Shown here piece by piece: positions 22,861-30,371 of a DNA stretch of 35,558 nucleotides. The stretch lies in the NCBI GenBank assembly GCA_038253825.1, contig JBBSGT010000013.1, positions 1 through 35,558 of the forward strand. Reading direction: 5' to 3'. The stretch is from JACDET01 sp038253825 (GTDB lineage: Bacteria > Patescibacteriota > Microgenomatia > Levybacterales > UBA12049). Position numbers and translations under genes: made by a program. The notes under the pieces were generated by a model. It was not told the DNA's origin. It did no database searches and was given only the letters and a program-made list of their open reading frames with translations. Every line of letters begins with the position of its first letter. Position 1 is the stretch's first letter.

Positions 22861-24248
22861 TTTCTACGAATAAAATAATCGGGACACTTGTTCCTATAAC
22901 AGCGCTTTTTAGTTCGCAACAGGCTAATATCGATCATGGGACTTTTGCAGCGGGTCTCATTTTTCTTGATTGGTTAAGTAAAACAGGGCAGACAGCGTGG
23001 CAACTACTTCCACTGAATGAAACACAGCTAGAGGGAACCTCAATGAAGAGTCATATACCTTCTCCCTACAAAAGTTATGGAATAGGTTTACATCCGCAAT
23101 ACCTTTCTTCTGCTTTTTTGCAGAAATATCCGACATTGCAAGAAAAAGATTTGTTTTTGGAAAAAAACCAATATTGGATTACTGACTATGCAATTTTTTG
23201 TTCGCTTCGAGATTATTTTCAGACCGATGATTGGCGGATGTGGGATAAAGAGGTGCGCGAGCGTAACCTAGAAGCACTTGCTTATTGGGAAAATAAACTT
23301 GCAAACAAAATTGATTTTTACATAAAACAGCAATGGCAAATTGAGCAGTCTTATATCGTCCTACGTTCGAAAGCAAAAACACTTGGAATTACACTCATTG
23401 GTGATTTACCATTTTATATTTCTATCAAAAGTCCTTTAGCCTGGGTATATCAAAATGCATTTCAAATCGAAAAAGATGGGAGTATGCCGACTGTCTCTGG
23501 TATCCCTGATGTTAATAAAACATATTTTGGCAGACAAATTTGGGGACATCCTTTGTATAACTGGGAATCACCAAACACTAAAGATACTATTCTGGCATTA
23601 TGGAAAATACGTATCCGCTACATGTCCCAGCTTTTTGATTATATTCGATACGATCATGCAAACGGCTTTTTTCATTATGGATGCATTGATGTAAACGATG
23701 CAAAAAAAGATATGTATAAAGTCGGACCTGGGCCAGACGTATTTGAAGAGCTTATTGATTACAGTTATCAACAAGGGCTTAACGTATTTGTGGAAGACAG
23801 TGGTGAAAGTATCAAACAGCTTTTATCATTCATGAAAAAAAGAAATATACCTGGGGTTAGGGTTTTTTCATTTTCCTTTCCTGAGACGCTTGCGAACATT
23901 AATACACATTCTGCTGAAATTTCTAATTATCCACAGCAAACCGTTTCATACACCTCAATCCATGATACTCGAACACTACTTGGGTTTTTAGAGTTTCTTG
24001 ACCCAAAGCATAAAAAAATACTTGCTAGCGTTTCTGGTGTACTTTACAGTTCAAATACCAAAGAATTTGCAACCGCGCTCAGAGCTGCTATTATACAATC
24101 TCCCTCACAGATGGTAATTATTCCAATACAGGATTGGCTTCTTACTACTGATCGAATCAATATTCCCGGTACAGAGAAAGCGATACATGACAAGAACTGG
24201 CGTTTTCGCCTCAATATCCCAATTGAAGCTCTCCCTGTCATGTCTTGA
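22857..24248 (+). CDS. malQ: 4-alpha-glucanotransferase (GH77, amylomaltase)
   Basis: A 463-residue GH77 enzyme. Landmarks are the substrate loop PSPYKSYGIGLHPQYL, the nucleophile D266 in YIRYDHANGF, acid/base E313 in VFVEDSGES and stabilising D370 in SIHDTRT. It is shorter than typical amylomaltases (about 500 residues) and divergent: RYDH replaces the usual R-I-D-H and SIHDT the usual G-T-H-D-N/T. It moves maltooligosaccharide segments between chains, giving phosphorylase longer substrates. It overlaps glgP by 4 bases (ATGA) and closes the operon. Confidence 0.92.
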   Translation: MISTNKIIGTLVPITALFSSQQANIDHGTFAAGLIFLDWLSKTGQTAWQLLPLNETQLEGTSMKSHIPSPYKSYGIGLHPQYLSSAFLQKYPTLQEKDLFLEKNQYWITDYAIFCSLRDYFQTDDWRMWDKEVRERNLEALAYWENKLANKIDFYIKQQWQIEQSYIVLRSKAKTLGITLIGDLPFYISIKSPLAWVYQNAFQIEKDGSMPTVSGIPDVNKTYFGRQIWGHPLYNWESPNTKDTILALWKIRIRYMSQLFDYIRYDHANGFFHYGCIDVNDAKKDMYKVGPGPDVFEELIDYSYQQGLNVFVEDSGESIKQLLSFMKKRNIPGVRVFSFSFPETLANINTHSAEISNYPQQTVSYTSIHDTRTLLGFLEFLDPKHKKILASVSGVLYSSNTKEFATALRAAIIQSPSQMVIIPIQDWLLTTDRINIPGTEKAIHDKNWRFRLNIPIEALPVMS

Positions 24249-24294
24249 AAATTTCTTACCAAGTCTTTAGGTGAAATATGTATTATATGAGAGT

Positions 24295-25344
24295 ATGAAA
24301 AAAGCAATATTTATTCTTGTAGTTGTTGCTTCTCTGGTTATTGTTGCTCTTGCCCTACGCCCTAAGAAGGAAGTAAAGAGGATAATTTCTCATTCTCCTC
24401 CTACGAAAACGGTTATCTTGACTCCGACGAAAGCACCGATTACTTCACCTTTGGCAATTGCCACAATGAAAGCGAAATCGTATCCTGGGAGCGATCTCAA
24501 GATAGAACAAATAATGCCTTCAGGTTCCAATTACAATCAATATCTTGTTTCATACCAATCTGATGGACTAAAAATTTATGGATTGCTAACTGTCCCACAG
24601 GGTATAGAACCATCAGGAGGATGGCCGGTAGTTCTCTTAAATCATGGTTATATTCCACCAATCCAATATTCAACCGAGACAAGTTATGCTGCATTTGTCG
24701 CACCCTTGGCAACGCAAGGATATATCGTTTTTAAACCTGATTATCGAGGCAATGGCAATTCAGAGGGAACACCGACTCAGATTTATGTTTCACCTGATTA
24801 TGTTACTGATAGTATGAATGCACTTGCGTCAATTAAAAAATACAAAGATGCAAATCCCAATAAAATTGGCGTTCTGGCACACTCTATGGGCGGCAATATT
24901 ACGTTACATGAGTTAGTTATGACAAAGGACATAAAAGCAGCTGTGATTGCCTCAGGCGTGGTGAGTTCATATAGCGATATTCTTGTTTGGTGGAACAAAC
25001 GTGAGGCGACTGGAGTATTAACGACAGCAAACGATCTACAGACTTTAGCGTTGGTAAAACAATTTGTAAAAGATCACGGCACACCACAAACGAATGCCAA
25101 CTTTTATAATGCGATTGACCCGACCAACTATCTATCCGATGTCACAGCACCCGTATCAATCCTGGTCGGAACAGGAGATAACGAGGTGCCCTCGGCCTTT
25201 TCTCAATCATTCCGGGATGATTTACAAAAAGCGGGAAAGAATGTCGAGTATCACGAATATTCAGGAGCAGATCATAACCTGCATCCTGATGCCCCAGCAG
25301 CATTGGCACAAACGCTCTCATTCTTTAACGCCCAACTCAAATAA
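24295..25344 (+). CDS. Membrane-anchored alpha/beta hydrolase (S9-like)
   Basis: A 349-residue protein. An N-terminal helix (about 3-20) anchors it; a Lys/Pro/Thr linker follows, then an alpha/beta-hydrolase domain. The nucleophile elbow is G-x-S-x-G in LAHSMGGN, the oxyanion region LLNHGYIPP, the Asp lies probably in VGTGDNEVP, and the His in SGADHNLHPD. The sequence YRGNGNSEG is typical of prolyl-oligopeptidase-like (S9) and acyl-esterase folds. It acts outside the membrane on a peptide or ester. ATG 24295 is favoured by a TATTAT box at 24281-24286; the longer frame begins at GTG 24271 upstream of that box. Confidence 0.86.
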   Translation: MKKAIFILVVVASLVIVALALRPKKEVKRIISHSPPTKTVILTPTKAPITSPLAIATMKAKSYPGSDLKIEQIMPSGSNYNQYLVSYQSDGLKIYGLLTVPQGIEPSGGWPVVLLNHGYIPPIQYSTETSYAAFVAPLATQGYIVFKPDYRGNGNSEGTPTQIYVSPDYVTDSMNALASIKKYKDANPNKIGVLAHSMGGNITLHELVMTKDIKAAVIASGVVSSYSDILVWWNKREATGVLTTANDLQTLALVKQFVKDHGTPQTNANFYNAIDPTNYLSDVTAPVSILVGTGDNEVPSAFSQSFRDDLQKAGKNVEYHEYSGADHNLHPDAPAALAQTLSFFNAQLK

Positions 25345-25361
25345 GTTCAGATTATTGAGTT
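25334..25361. terminator. Weak hairpin between convergent genes
   Basis: AACTCAA (25334-25340) pairs with TTGAGTT (25355-25361) around a 14-base loop. It contains the hydrolase stop codon and may end transcripts from both sides. The support is modest. Confidence 0.3.
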
Positions 25362-25394
25362 TGCATATGTATGGGACGCTCAGCTGCATTCATT

Positions 25395-26372
25395 TCATTT
25401 TGTATCTGTATATTCTTCAGAAGGAGGTGTCGGCTTCTCTTTTAGTGGGGTTTCCCAATAGGAGCGGATTTCGTATACGGGCTTTAGTTTGGGAATTGCT
25501 TGTTTCCTGGTCGCTATCGCTCCTAAAAAACATCCGGCTGCACCCACAAGAAATACAGTATTTACGATTTCTTGATAACCGATATAGATTTCAACATAAT
25601 GATTGATCATTGCTATGATGATTGGTGAAAAGAGTGAAAAAAAGTCTGATTGCTGCAGAATATTCGTTCGTATAATAACGGGGGTGATGTATGGATGAAA
25701 GAAGATGCAACCATATCCAACAATACTGCTTGCCAACAACGCTGCGCCTACCCATTTGAATCTTGAAGGCAGACTATATGCAAATTTTACGAGTAAGAAG
25801 AGACTGCAAATGAGGAGAACAATGAGCATCGGTAGTGCTATTTGCAGGATTCTGTAGGCTAATTTAATTCCTTCCAACTGATTGCCGAGCGGAAGAGTGA
25901 AGTCATCATTGGTGAATGCAGTTATTTGTTTTGCTTGCTCTAGATATCTTGTTTGATTCTGAGCATCCAAATCTGATCTCTTGAGCTCTACTGCTGTCGG
26001 TATATGCTCGATATTTCCCATTAGGTCAGAATGCTCTGACTGTAATTCTTCTTTAAGTTCTCTAAAAGAAACTACTGGAACTGTTTGTGTTTTTCCTGTA
26101 ATCCAAGTAGCCGACTCATCAATGACTGATTCTGTTTTTGTTCGGATATACGTGGGGGTCAATCGTTTGCTGACAATAACCGTGAAATCTTTGTTTTGCG
26201 TGATAGTATCGGCATCTTGCTGAGCAAAGTGTGCACTTACTTGTGAGTAAGCCTCTGAGTCCGCAATTGCTTTTTTCATATTGTCAGGAGGGATTCCTCC
26301 GTAAAGCAATATGGCAAAGAAGAGTACAAGGGGATTAGTAAATGCAAAGAAAAAAAGTAGTGACAATTTCAT
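25395..26372 (-). CDS. Hypothetical membrane protein, 325 aa
   Basis: Not recognised. An N-terminal helix (about 5-25) is followed by a roughly 140-residue extracytoplasmic region rich in Asp, Gln and Thr (VVSFRELKEELQSEHSDLMG). Three more helices lie at about 172-196, 204-222 and 255-285, and the polar tail ends TPPSEEYTDTK. The pattern of one helix, a large outer domain and a membrane bundle resembles small sensor or assembly proteins, but there is no family motif. It is transcribed alone from an extended -10 and converges on the hydrolase gene. Confidence 0.7.
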   Translation of the reverse strand: MKLSLLFFFAFTNPLVLFFAILLYGGIPPDNMKKAIADSEAYSQVSAHFAQQDADTITQNKDFTVIVSKRLTPTYIRTKTESVIDESATWITGKTQTVPVVSFRELKEELQSEHSDLMGNIEHIPTAVELKRSDLDAQNQTRYLEQAKQITAFTNDDFTLPLGNQLEGIKLAYRILQIALPMLIVLLICSLFLLVKFAYSLPSRFKWVGAALLASSIVGYGCIFFHPYITPVIIRTNILQQSDFFSLFSPIIIAMINHYVEIYIGYQEIVNTVFLVGAAGCFLGAIATRKQAIPKLKPVYEIRSYWETPLKEKPTPPSEEYTDTK

Positions 26373-26379
26373 TACCTAA

Positions 26380-26388
26380 AGTATAGCA
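26380..26388 (-). promoter_or_regulatory. Extended -10 of the unknown membrane protein
   Basis: Minus strand TG-C-TATACT, 7 bases before the ATG at plus 26372. A leaderless start is expected. Confidence 0.45.
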
Positions 26389-26416
26389 AGAATACACTGC
26401 TAGTAGACAATATGTA

Positions 26417-26446
26417 TTGACAGGAATATTCCCTAAATGGTATATT
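26417..26446 (+). promoter_or_regulatory. Promoter with GGAATATTCC operator
   Basis: TTGACA (26417-26422), 18 bases, TATATT (26441-26446), with ATG 26453 starting 7 bases past the box. Immediately after the -35 is the perfect 10-base palindrome GGAATATTCC (26423-26432), a likely autoregulatory site for the encoded ArsR-type protein. Confidence 0.65.
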
Positions 26447-26452
26447 ATTGGC

Positions 26453-27289
26453 ATGGATCAGCAATTATTTTCTGCTCTTGCAGAGCCGAATCGCTTTCAT
26501 ATAGTAGAACTGCTTCGTGAGAAGCCTCGACCAGTCGGAGAGATTGCAGACCTGCTTCACATCCGTCAACCTCAGGCATCCAAACACCTCAAAGTCCTAG
26601 CGAGCGCTGGGATAGTCGATGTACATCCACAGGCTAATCAACGTATCTATGCATTGTCTCCCAAAAAGTTCCAAAAACTTGATGCTTGGCTTGCGGATTA
26701 TCGAAAAATCTGGGAAGAGCAATTTGATCGATTAGAAAAATTAGTTGAGAGAGAAAAAGTAAATAGAAAAAATGATACATGGAATGACACTTTGAGAGGA
26801 GGTGAAAAAGAAATGAATGATACACATAGAGAATTGACGTTTACACGAACATTTGATGCATCGCCAGAATTTCTTTACAAAGCATGGACTGATCAGGATC
26901 TCGTCAAACAGTGGTGGGGTCCAAATGGTGTGTTCAATCCTATTTGTACACTTGATCCAAAAGTAGGAGGGAAAATTCACATAGTTATGGAAGCTGGTGA
27001 AGAGCTTGGTGCTGCCAAAGGGATGCAATGGCCAATGACAGGCGAGTTCGTCGAACTTGATGAACCCAAGAAAATCGTCTTCACAGCAAACGCGGTAAAT
27101 GACGGAAAAGAAACACTCCAACATAAAACAACGGTACTGTTTGATGTGGTTGATGGAAAAACAAAAATGACCGTCCACACCGTTGTGTCGAAAGTCCTTG
27201 CTGGCATGGAATATGCAATCCAAGGAATGGAACAAGGCTGGAACTCGCAATTTGATAAGCTCGTCGAGTTTGCAGCTGCAAACAAATAG
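26453..27289 (+). CDS. ArsR-type regulator fused to SRPBCC (AHSA1-like) domain
   Basis: A 278-residue fusion. Residues 1 to about 105 form a winged helix of the ArsR type (ALAEPNRFHIVELLREKP; then RQPQASKHLKVLASAGIV). It has no cysteines, so it is not a classical metal sensor. A charged linker follows, then from M121 an SRPBCC/AHSA1 domain (FTRTFDASPEFLYKAWTD; later WWGPNGVF and GMEQGWNSQFDKL). The two functions are usually adjacent separate genes; here they are in one frame. A strong SD inside the linker, 7 bases before the ATG of M121, suggests the SRPBCC domain is also made alone. ATG 26453 is used because the longer frame begins at the -35 TTG. The ligand is unknown. Confidence 0.9.
   Translation: MDQQLFSALAEPNRFHIVELLREKPRPVGEIADLLHIRQPQASKHLKVLASAGIVDVHPQANQRIYALSPKKFQKLDAWLADYRKIWEEQFDRLEKLVEREKVNRKNDTWNDTLRGGEKEMNDTHRELTFTRTFDASPEFLYKAWTDQDLVKQWWGPNGVFNPICTLDPKVGGKIHIVMEAGEELGAAKGMQWPMTGEFVELDEPKKIVFTANAVNDGKETLQHKTTVLFDVVDGKTKMTVHTVVSKVLAGMEYAIQGMEQGWNSQFDKLVEFAAANK
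26797..26805 (+). promoter_or_regulatory. Internal Shine-Dalgarno within the ArsR-SRPBCC gene
   Basis: AGGAGGTGA, followed after 7 bases by in-frame ATG 26813. It would start a separate 158-residue SRPBCC protein from the same message. Confidence 0.6.
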
Positions 27290-27298
27290 AGACCATAA

Positions 27299-27341
27299 GC
27301 AAAAAGAGATATGAATAAAAACCTATCTCTTTTGCTTTTTT
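27299..27341 (+). terminator. Rho-independent terminator after ArsR-SRPBCC
   Basis: GCAAAAAGAGATA (27299-27311) pairs with TATCTCTTTTGC (27324-27335) with one bulged A, followed by six T residues (27336-27341). This is the clearest intrinsic terminator in the window. Confidence 0.85.
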
Positions 27342-27467
27342 GAATCTTATATCTTGTGAGAATAATAATTGAGAGAAATAAATTAGAGCAAATAGAGAAA
27401 GCAAGATCGCCGTATGTTAAAACTCATCATTTTAAGCGTTAGATTGTGATGATCTTTCTATAGGGAC

Positions 27468-27560
27468 TACCCGTAGAACGTATTTAAGAAATAAACCATT
27501 TTACCGGTAGATATTACCCGTAGAGCGTGTATTGACAGAAAAACGTCTTACGGGTATAAT
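27468..27560 (+). promoter_or_regulatory. Consensus promoter with repeated 14-mer operators
   Basis: TTGACA (27532-27537), 17 bases, TATAAT (27555-27560); ATG 27567 begins 7 bases past the box. A 14-mer TACCCGTAGAACGT (27468-27481) recurs as TACCCGTAGAGCGT (27515-27528) and inverted as ACGTCTTACGGGTA (27543-27556, 12 of 14 matched). A degenerate copy is at 27502-27515. The last two good copies flank the -35 symmetrically, and the inverted one touches the -10. A dedicated DNA-binding protein must read these; neither downstream gene has an obvious DNA-binding domain. Confidence 0.7.
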
Positions 27561-27566
27561 GACTTT

Positions 27567-28535
27567 ATGAAAGTACATTTCTCGAATCAAGGTAATTTGC
27601 GTAACTTTAAAAGTTTTGTGGAATCGCTTGATTTATCATATCCTGAAAAATTAGAAATATCCACGCATGATAAATGGGTTACCGTTCATCCTGCCAACCT
27701 TGTAGTAGCAGCTGCGTTAGCAATCCAGGCAGGTAAGGAAAATACAGCAATTATCGGTGAAGTTCCTGAAACAGGACGATATTTAGACAGAATGGGACTT
27801 TATGAGCTGGTAAAAAATGCTTCGCCATTTGTTTATCATAAAAAAGAAGAAGCTGGACGGTTTGTGCCAATCAAAATTATTAAAACCTCTGAAGACCAAT
27901 CCCGCTTTATTACCGACATGATACCGCTTTTGCATCTATCAGAAAAAAACACAATAGTAGTTAAATATATCATTGGCGAGTTGGTTCGAAATGTACTTGA
28001 ACATTCATTTACGGAAAATGGAGCAATTGTTGCTGCTCAGTATTATAAAAAAACTAATCGTGTAAGTATTGGTATTTGTGATAACGGTATAGGTATTTGG
28101 AAGAGTTTGAATACGTATTGGCATCCCAAAAATGATATTGATGCTCTTAAATTAGCATTAACGCCGGGAATTACTGGCACTACGCGTAAAGAAGGTGGTA
28201 CAGCTGAAAATGCAGGAGCTGGATTATTCTTCATTAAATCGATTGCCAAGATTACACGCAGTTATTTTGTTATTTATAGTGGTAGTGCTGAGTATACTTT
28301 ATTAAAACATGACAAGCGAATTAAAAGTTCACCAAGATTGTATGCTGATCCAAATCGTGATCCACACAGCGAAACGAATATAGTACCGAGTTTTCAGGGG
28401 ACATTAGTAGCAGTGGATATTTCACTTGACGAAACACATGAGCTTAATGAATTATTGGTAAGTATTGGTGAGGTGTATGATAAAGCAATTCGCGAACGCA
28501 AACGAGCGAAATATAGGAAGCCAAGATTTATATGA
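27567..28535 (+). CDS. GHKL/HATPase-domain protein
   Basis: A 322-residue cytoplasmic protein. Residues 1 to about 105 form an alpha/beta region with YLDRMGLYEL that resembles a degenerate STAS-type fold. Residues about 110-300 form a GHKL ATPase with an N box (GELVRNVLEHSF, E138 and N142), G1 (CDNGIGI, D172) and a glycine lid ending NAGAGLFFI (215-223). There is no HisKA helix or phospho-His, so it is not a normal sensor kinase; it is closer to anti-sigma-type or other regulatory GHKL proteins. A basic tail (RERKRAKYRKPRF) may bind nucleic acid. It overlaps the STAS-like gene by 4 bases (ATGA), implying a complex. Confidence 0.78.
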   Translation: MKVHFSNQGNLRNFKSFVESLDLSYPEKLEISTHDKWVTVHPANLVVAAALAIQAGKENTAIIGEVPETGRYLDRMGLYELVKNASPFVYHKKEEAGRFVPIKIIKTSEDQSRFITDMIPLLHLSEKNTIVVKYIIGELVRNVLEHSFTENGAIVAAQYYKKTNRVSIGICDNGIGIWKSLNTYWHPKNDIDALKLALTPGITGTTRKEGGTAENAGAGLFFIKSIAKITRSYFVIYSGSAEYTLLKHDKRIKSSPRLYADPNRDPHSETNIVPSFQGTLVAVDISLDETHELNELLVSIGEVYDKAIRERKRAKYRKPRFI

Positions 28536-28843
28536 AAAAAATTATCAACATGCGAAAAGTAGCTGGTGATTTTGCTGAAAATAAAGATATCGCAAAGAAA
28601 TTGAGAATTGAAAAAATTATGCCAGCACTATCAGAAGGTAACGAAGTTATTTTAGATTTCGATGGTGTCACTGGAGCAACACAATCGTTTATCCATGCGT
28701 TAATCAGCGACCCTATTCGTGAGCTAAAAGATGTTACCTTTAATAATCTAGTTTATAAAAATGCTAACGATGATATTCGTGAAATTATTTCAATTGTTTA
28801 TCGTTATATGCAAGAAAGCCTTGATGGGAATAGCGAACGTTAA
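28532..28843 (+). CDS. STAS-like DUF4325 protein
   Basis: A 103-residue protein with the DUF4325 pattern: EGNEVILDFDGVTGATQSFI, then HALISDPIREL and the C-terminal helix IREIISIVYRYMQ. DUF4325 is a STAS-like fold. STAS proteins pair with GHKL kinases in partner-switching modules, with a Ser/Thr at the helix start as phosphoacceptor (T or S in GATQSF here). Coupled translation with the GHKL gene supports such a pair. No sigma factor or phosphatase is adjacent, so the regulated partner is unknown. Confidence 0.8.
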   Translation: MKKIINMRKVAGDFAENKDIAKKLRIEKIMPALSEGNEVILDFDGVTGATQSFIHALISDPIRELKDVTFNNLVYKNANDDIREIISIVYRYMQESLDGNSER

Positions 28844-28867
28844 TAGTGTTTTTCGTCCCACCCAATC

Positions 28868-28876
28868 TGTTATAAT
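28868..28876 (+). promoter_or_regulatory. Extended -10 of ychF
   Basis: TG-T-TATAAT (28868-28876). ATG 28884 is 7 bases past the box. The frame is open upstream to 28761, but that part overlaps the STAS-like gene and the promoter, so it is not used. Confidence 0.6.
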
Positions 28877-28883
28877 TAGCTTC

Positions 28884-30023
28884 ATGAACATTTCTTGTGG
28901 GATCGTAGGACTCCCTAATGTTGGAAAATCTACTTTGTTTAACGCTTTATTGAAGAAGCAGCAGGCTTTGGCGGCTAATTATCCTTTTGCGACCATTGAG
29001 CCAAATGTGGGTGTTGTTCCTGTGCCGGATGCTCGGTTGACCAAACTTGCAGAAATTATCAAAGAAGAAGAGCAGATGGGGGAGTTGCCGCCGGTTAAGA
29101 ATGCTTTGATCGAATTTGTTGATATTGCTGGGCTTGTCAAAGGGGCTTCGGAGGGTGCTGGTTTGGGAAATAAATTCTTGTCGCACATCAGGGAAGTGAA
29201 GATTATTGCGCATGTGGTGCGGGCATTTGAGGATGCGGATGTGATCAAAGAAGGAGCTGTTGATCCGCAAGCTGATTATGAAGTCATCCAAGCAGAACTT
29301 ATTATCGCTGACTTGCAAACTGTTGAAAAGCAACAGGAATCGAAAGCGGTGAAGACTGATGCGAAGAAGAAATCTGCGGTTGAAAAATTATTGAAAGGGT
29401 TGAATGAAGGGAAGCCTGCTCGATATATTGACCTTACTGAAGATGAGCAGGCGTTTGCTAATGAATTATTTTTGTTGTCGAATAAGCCGGAGATTATTGT
29501 GCTAAATGTTTCCGAAGATCAATATAATCCAGAAGGCATTGCAAGAGTAACGGAGGAATATAAAAAACTTCTCTCTCCCGTCATTGCGAACGAAGTGAAA
29601 CAATCTCACCCTGATGTAGGGGATAATATTGTTGTGATTTGTGCCAAGATTGAGTCAGAACTTGCGGAACTTTCAGATGAAGAGACGAAAGAATATTTGG
29701 CAGATTTAGGTTTGCAGACTTCAGGTCTGGAGCGACTTATTCAAAAAGCATATACAAAATTAGGTTTGATCTCATTTCTCACAGCAGGGGAGAAGGAAGT
29801 GAAGGCTTGGACTGTTGCGAAAGATATTGATGCTCCCAATGCAGCGGGAGCGATCCACACTGACTTTACCAAAAAATTTATTAAAGCCGAAGTTATCTCC
29901 TTTGATGATTATGTTACGACAGGCGGTCGCAAAAAGGCAAGAGAAGTCGGGAAGGCTCGACTTGAAGGACGAGATTATATTGTCAAAGACGGTGATATTA
30001 TTGAATTTAAAATCGGCGCCTAA
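28884..30023 (+). CDS. ychF: YchF/Obg-family GTP/ATP-binding protein with an inserted segment
   Basis: A 379-residue protein. The G domain shows G1 GLPNVGKSTLF, a GxPLEIAN-like segment NYPFATIEPN, G3 DIAGLVKGASEGAGLGNKFL and LNVSED in the place of NKxD. The C-terminal TGS domain contains AGAIHTDFTKKFIKAEVI and GRDYIVKDGDII. YchF binds ribosomes and hydrolyses ATP in characterised members. Residues about 231-246 (SPVIANEVKQSHPDVG) have no counterpart in the E. coli protein and coincide with an inserted repeat in the DNA (see next entry). The site is a surface loop after the helix EEYKKLL, so the protein probably tolerates it. Confidence 0.93.
   Translation: MNISCGIVGLPNVGKSTLFNALLKKQQALAANYPFATIEPNVGVVPVPDARLTKLAEIIKEEEQMGELPPVKNALIEFVDIAGLVKGASEGAGLGNKFLSHIREVKIIAHVVRAFEDADVIKEGAVDPQADYEVIQAELIIADLQTVEKQQESKAVKTDAKKKSAVEKLLKGLNEGKPARYIDLTEDEQAFANELFLLSNKPEIIVLNVSEDQYNPEGIARVTEEYKKLLSPVIANEVKQSHPDVGDNIVVICAKIESELAELSDEETKEYLADLGLQTSGLERLIQKAYTKLGLISFLTAGEKEVKAWTVAKDIDAPNAAGAIHTDFTKKFIKAEVISFDDYVTTGGRKKAREVGKARLEGRDYIVKDGDIIEFKIGA
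29577..29609 (+). repeat. Palindromic repeat element inserted in frame in ychF
   Basis: The segment CGTCATTGCGAACGAAGTGA ... CAATCTCAC matches the well-known mobile-looking repeat TCATTGCGAGCGAAG...GCAATCTC seen in many bacterial genomes. Its arms ATTG/CAAT can pair. It encodes VIANEVKQSH in frame. No second full copy was found in this window. Confidence 0.55.
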
Positions 30024-30031
30024 TCTCCCTC

Positions 30032-30061
30032 TTGAGTTGAAGTTTGAACCTGTGGTACAAT
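30032..30061 (+). promoter_or_regulatory. Promoter of rpsF-ssb-rpsR
   Basis: TTGAGT (30032-30037), 18 bases, TACAAT (30056-30061) with TG at 30053-30054 (extended -10). ATG 30069 is 7 bases past the box; a leaderless start is expected. Confidence 0.5.
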
Positions 30062-30068
30062 AGCATCC

Positions 30069-30347
30069 ATGAGAACATATGAATTAGTGCTCGTTATTCG
30101 ACCTTCTGTGAAGGAAGCAGACAGAAAAAAATTGTTTGAACAGATCAAAGAATGGCTCGGTAAAGATGTTAAGGTAGCGAAAGCAGATGATTGGGGACAA
30201 AAGGCGCTCGCATATCCGATTAAGAAAGAAGAAGCAGGTCATTATTCGATGTGGCAACTTGAGGGAGAAGGATATCCATCGGACTTTGAACAACGATTAA
30301 TAAGAAACGATAGTATTATTAGACATTTGATGTTGAGAACAAAATAG
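30069..30347 (+). CDS. rpsF: 30S ribosomal protein S6
   Basis: A 92-residue S6 protein. The N-terminus MRTYELVLVIRPSVKEADRK, the KKALAYPI-like segment (QKALAYPIKKEEAGHY) and the C-terminal DSIIRHLMLR are diagnostic. It binds S18 and the central domain of 16S rRNA. It ends shortly after the core fold without the long acidic tail seen in E. coli. It is followed by ssb and rpsR, the conserved bacterial order. Confidence 0.96.
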   Translation: MRTYELVLVIRPSVKEADRKKLFEQIKEWLGKDVKVAKADDWGQKALAYPIKKEEAGHYSMWQLEGEGYPSDFEQRLIRNDSIIRHLMLRTK

Positions 30348-30371
30348 GGAAGAGGAACTTGAGAATAAAAA

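Noticed and set aside
26741..27404. Several minus-strand frames opposite the ArsR-SRPBCC gene
   Set aside because: They are Phe/Cys/Ser-rich complements of a conserved protein and cross a clear plus-strand terminator.
27468..27560. A CRISPR-like array from the repeated TACCCGTAGA motif
   Set aside because: There are only three good copies, one inverted, with irregular spacing of about 14 to 47 bases and no cas genes; the positions fit promoter operators.
28761..28883. Upstream extension of ychF by 41 codons
   Set aside because: It overlaps the STAS-like gene and the ychF promoter; the conserved protein begins at ATG 28884.
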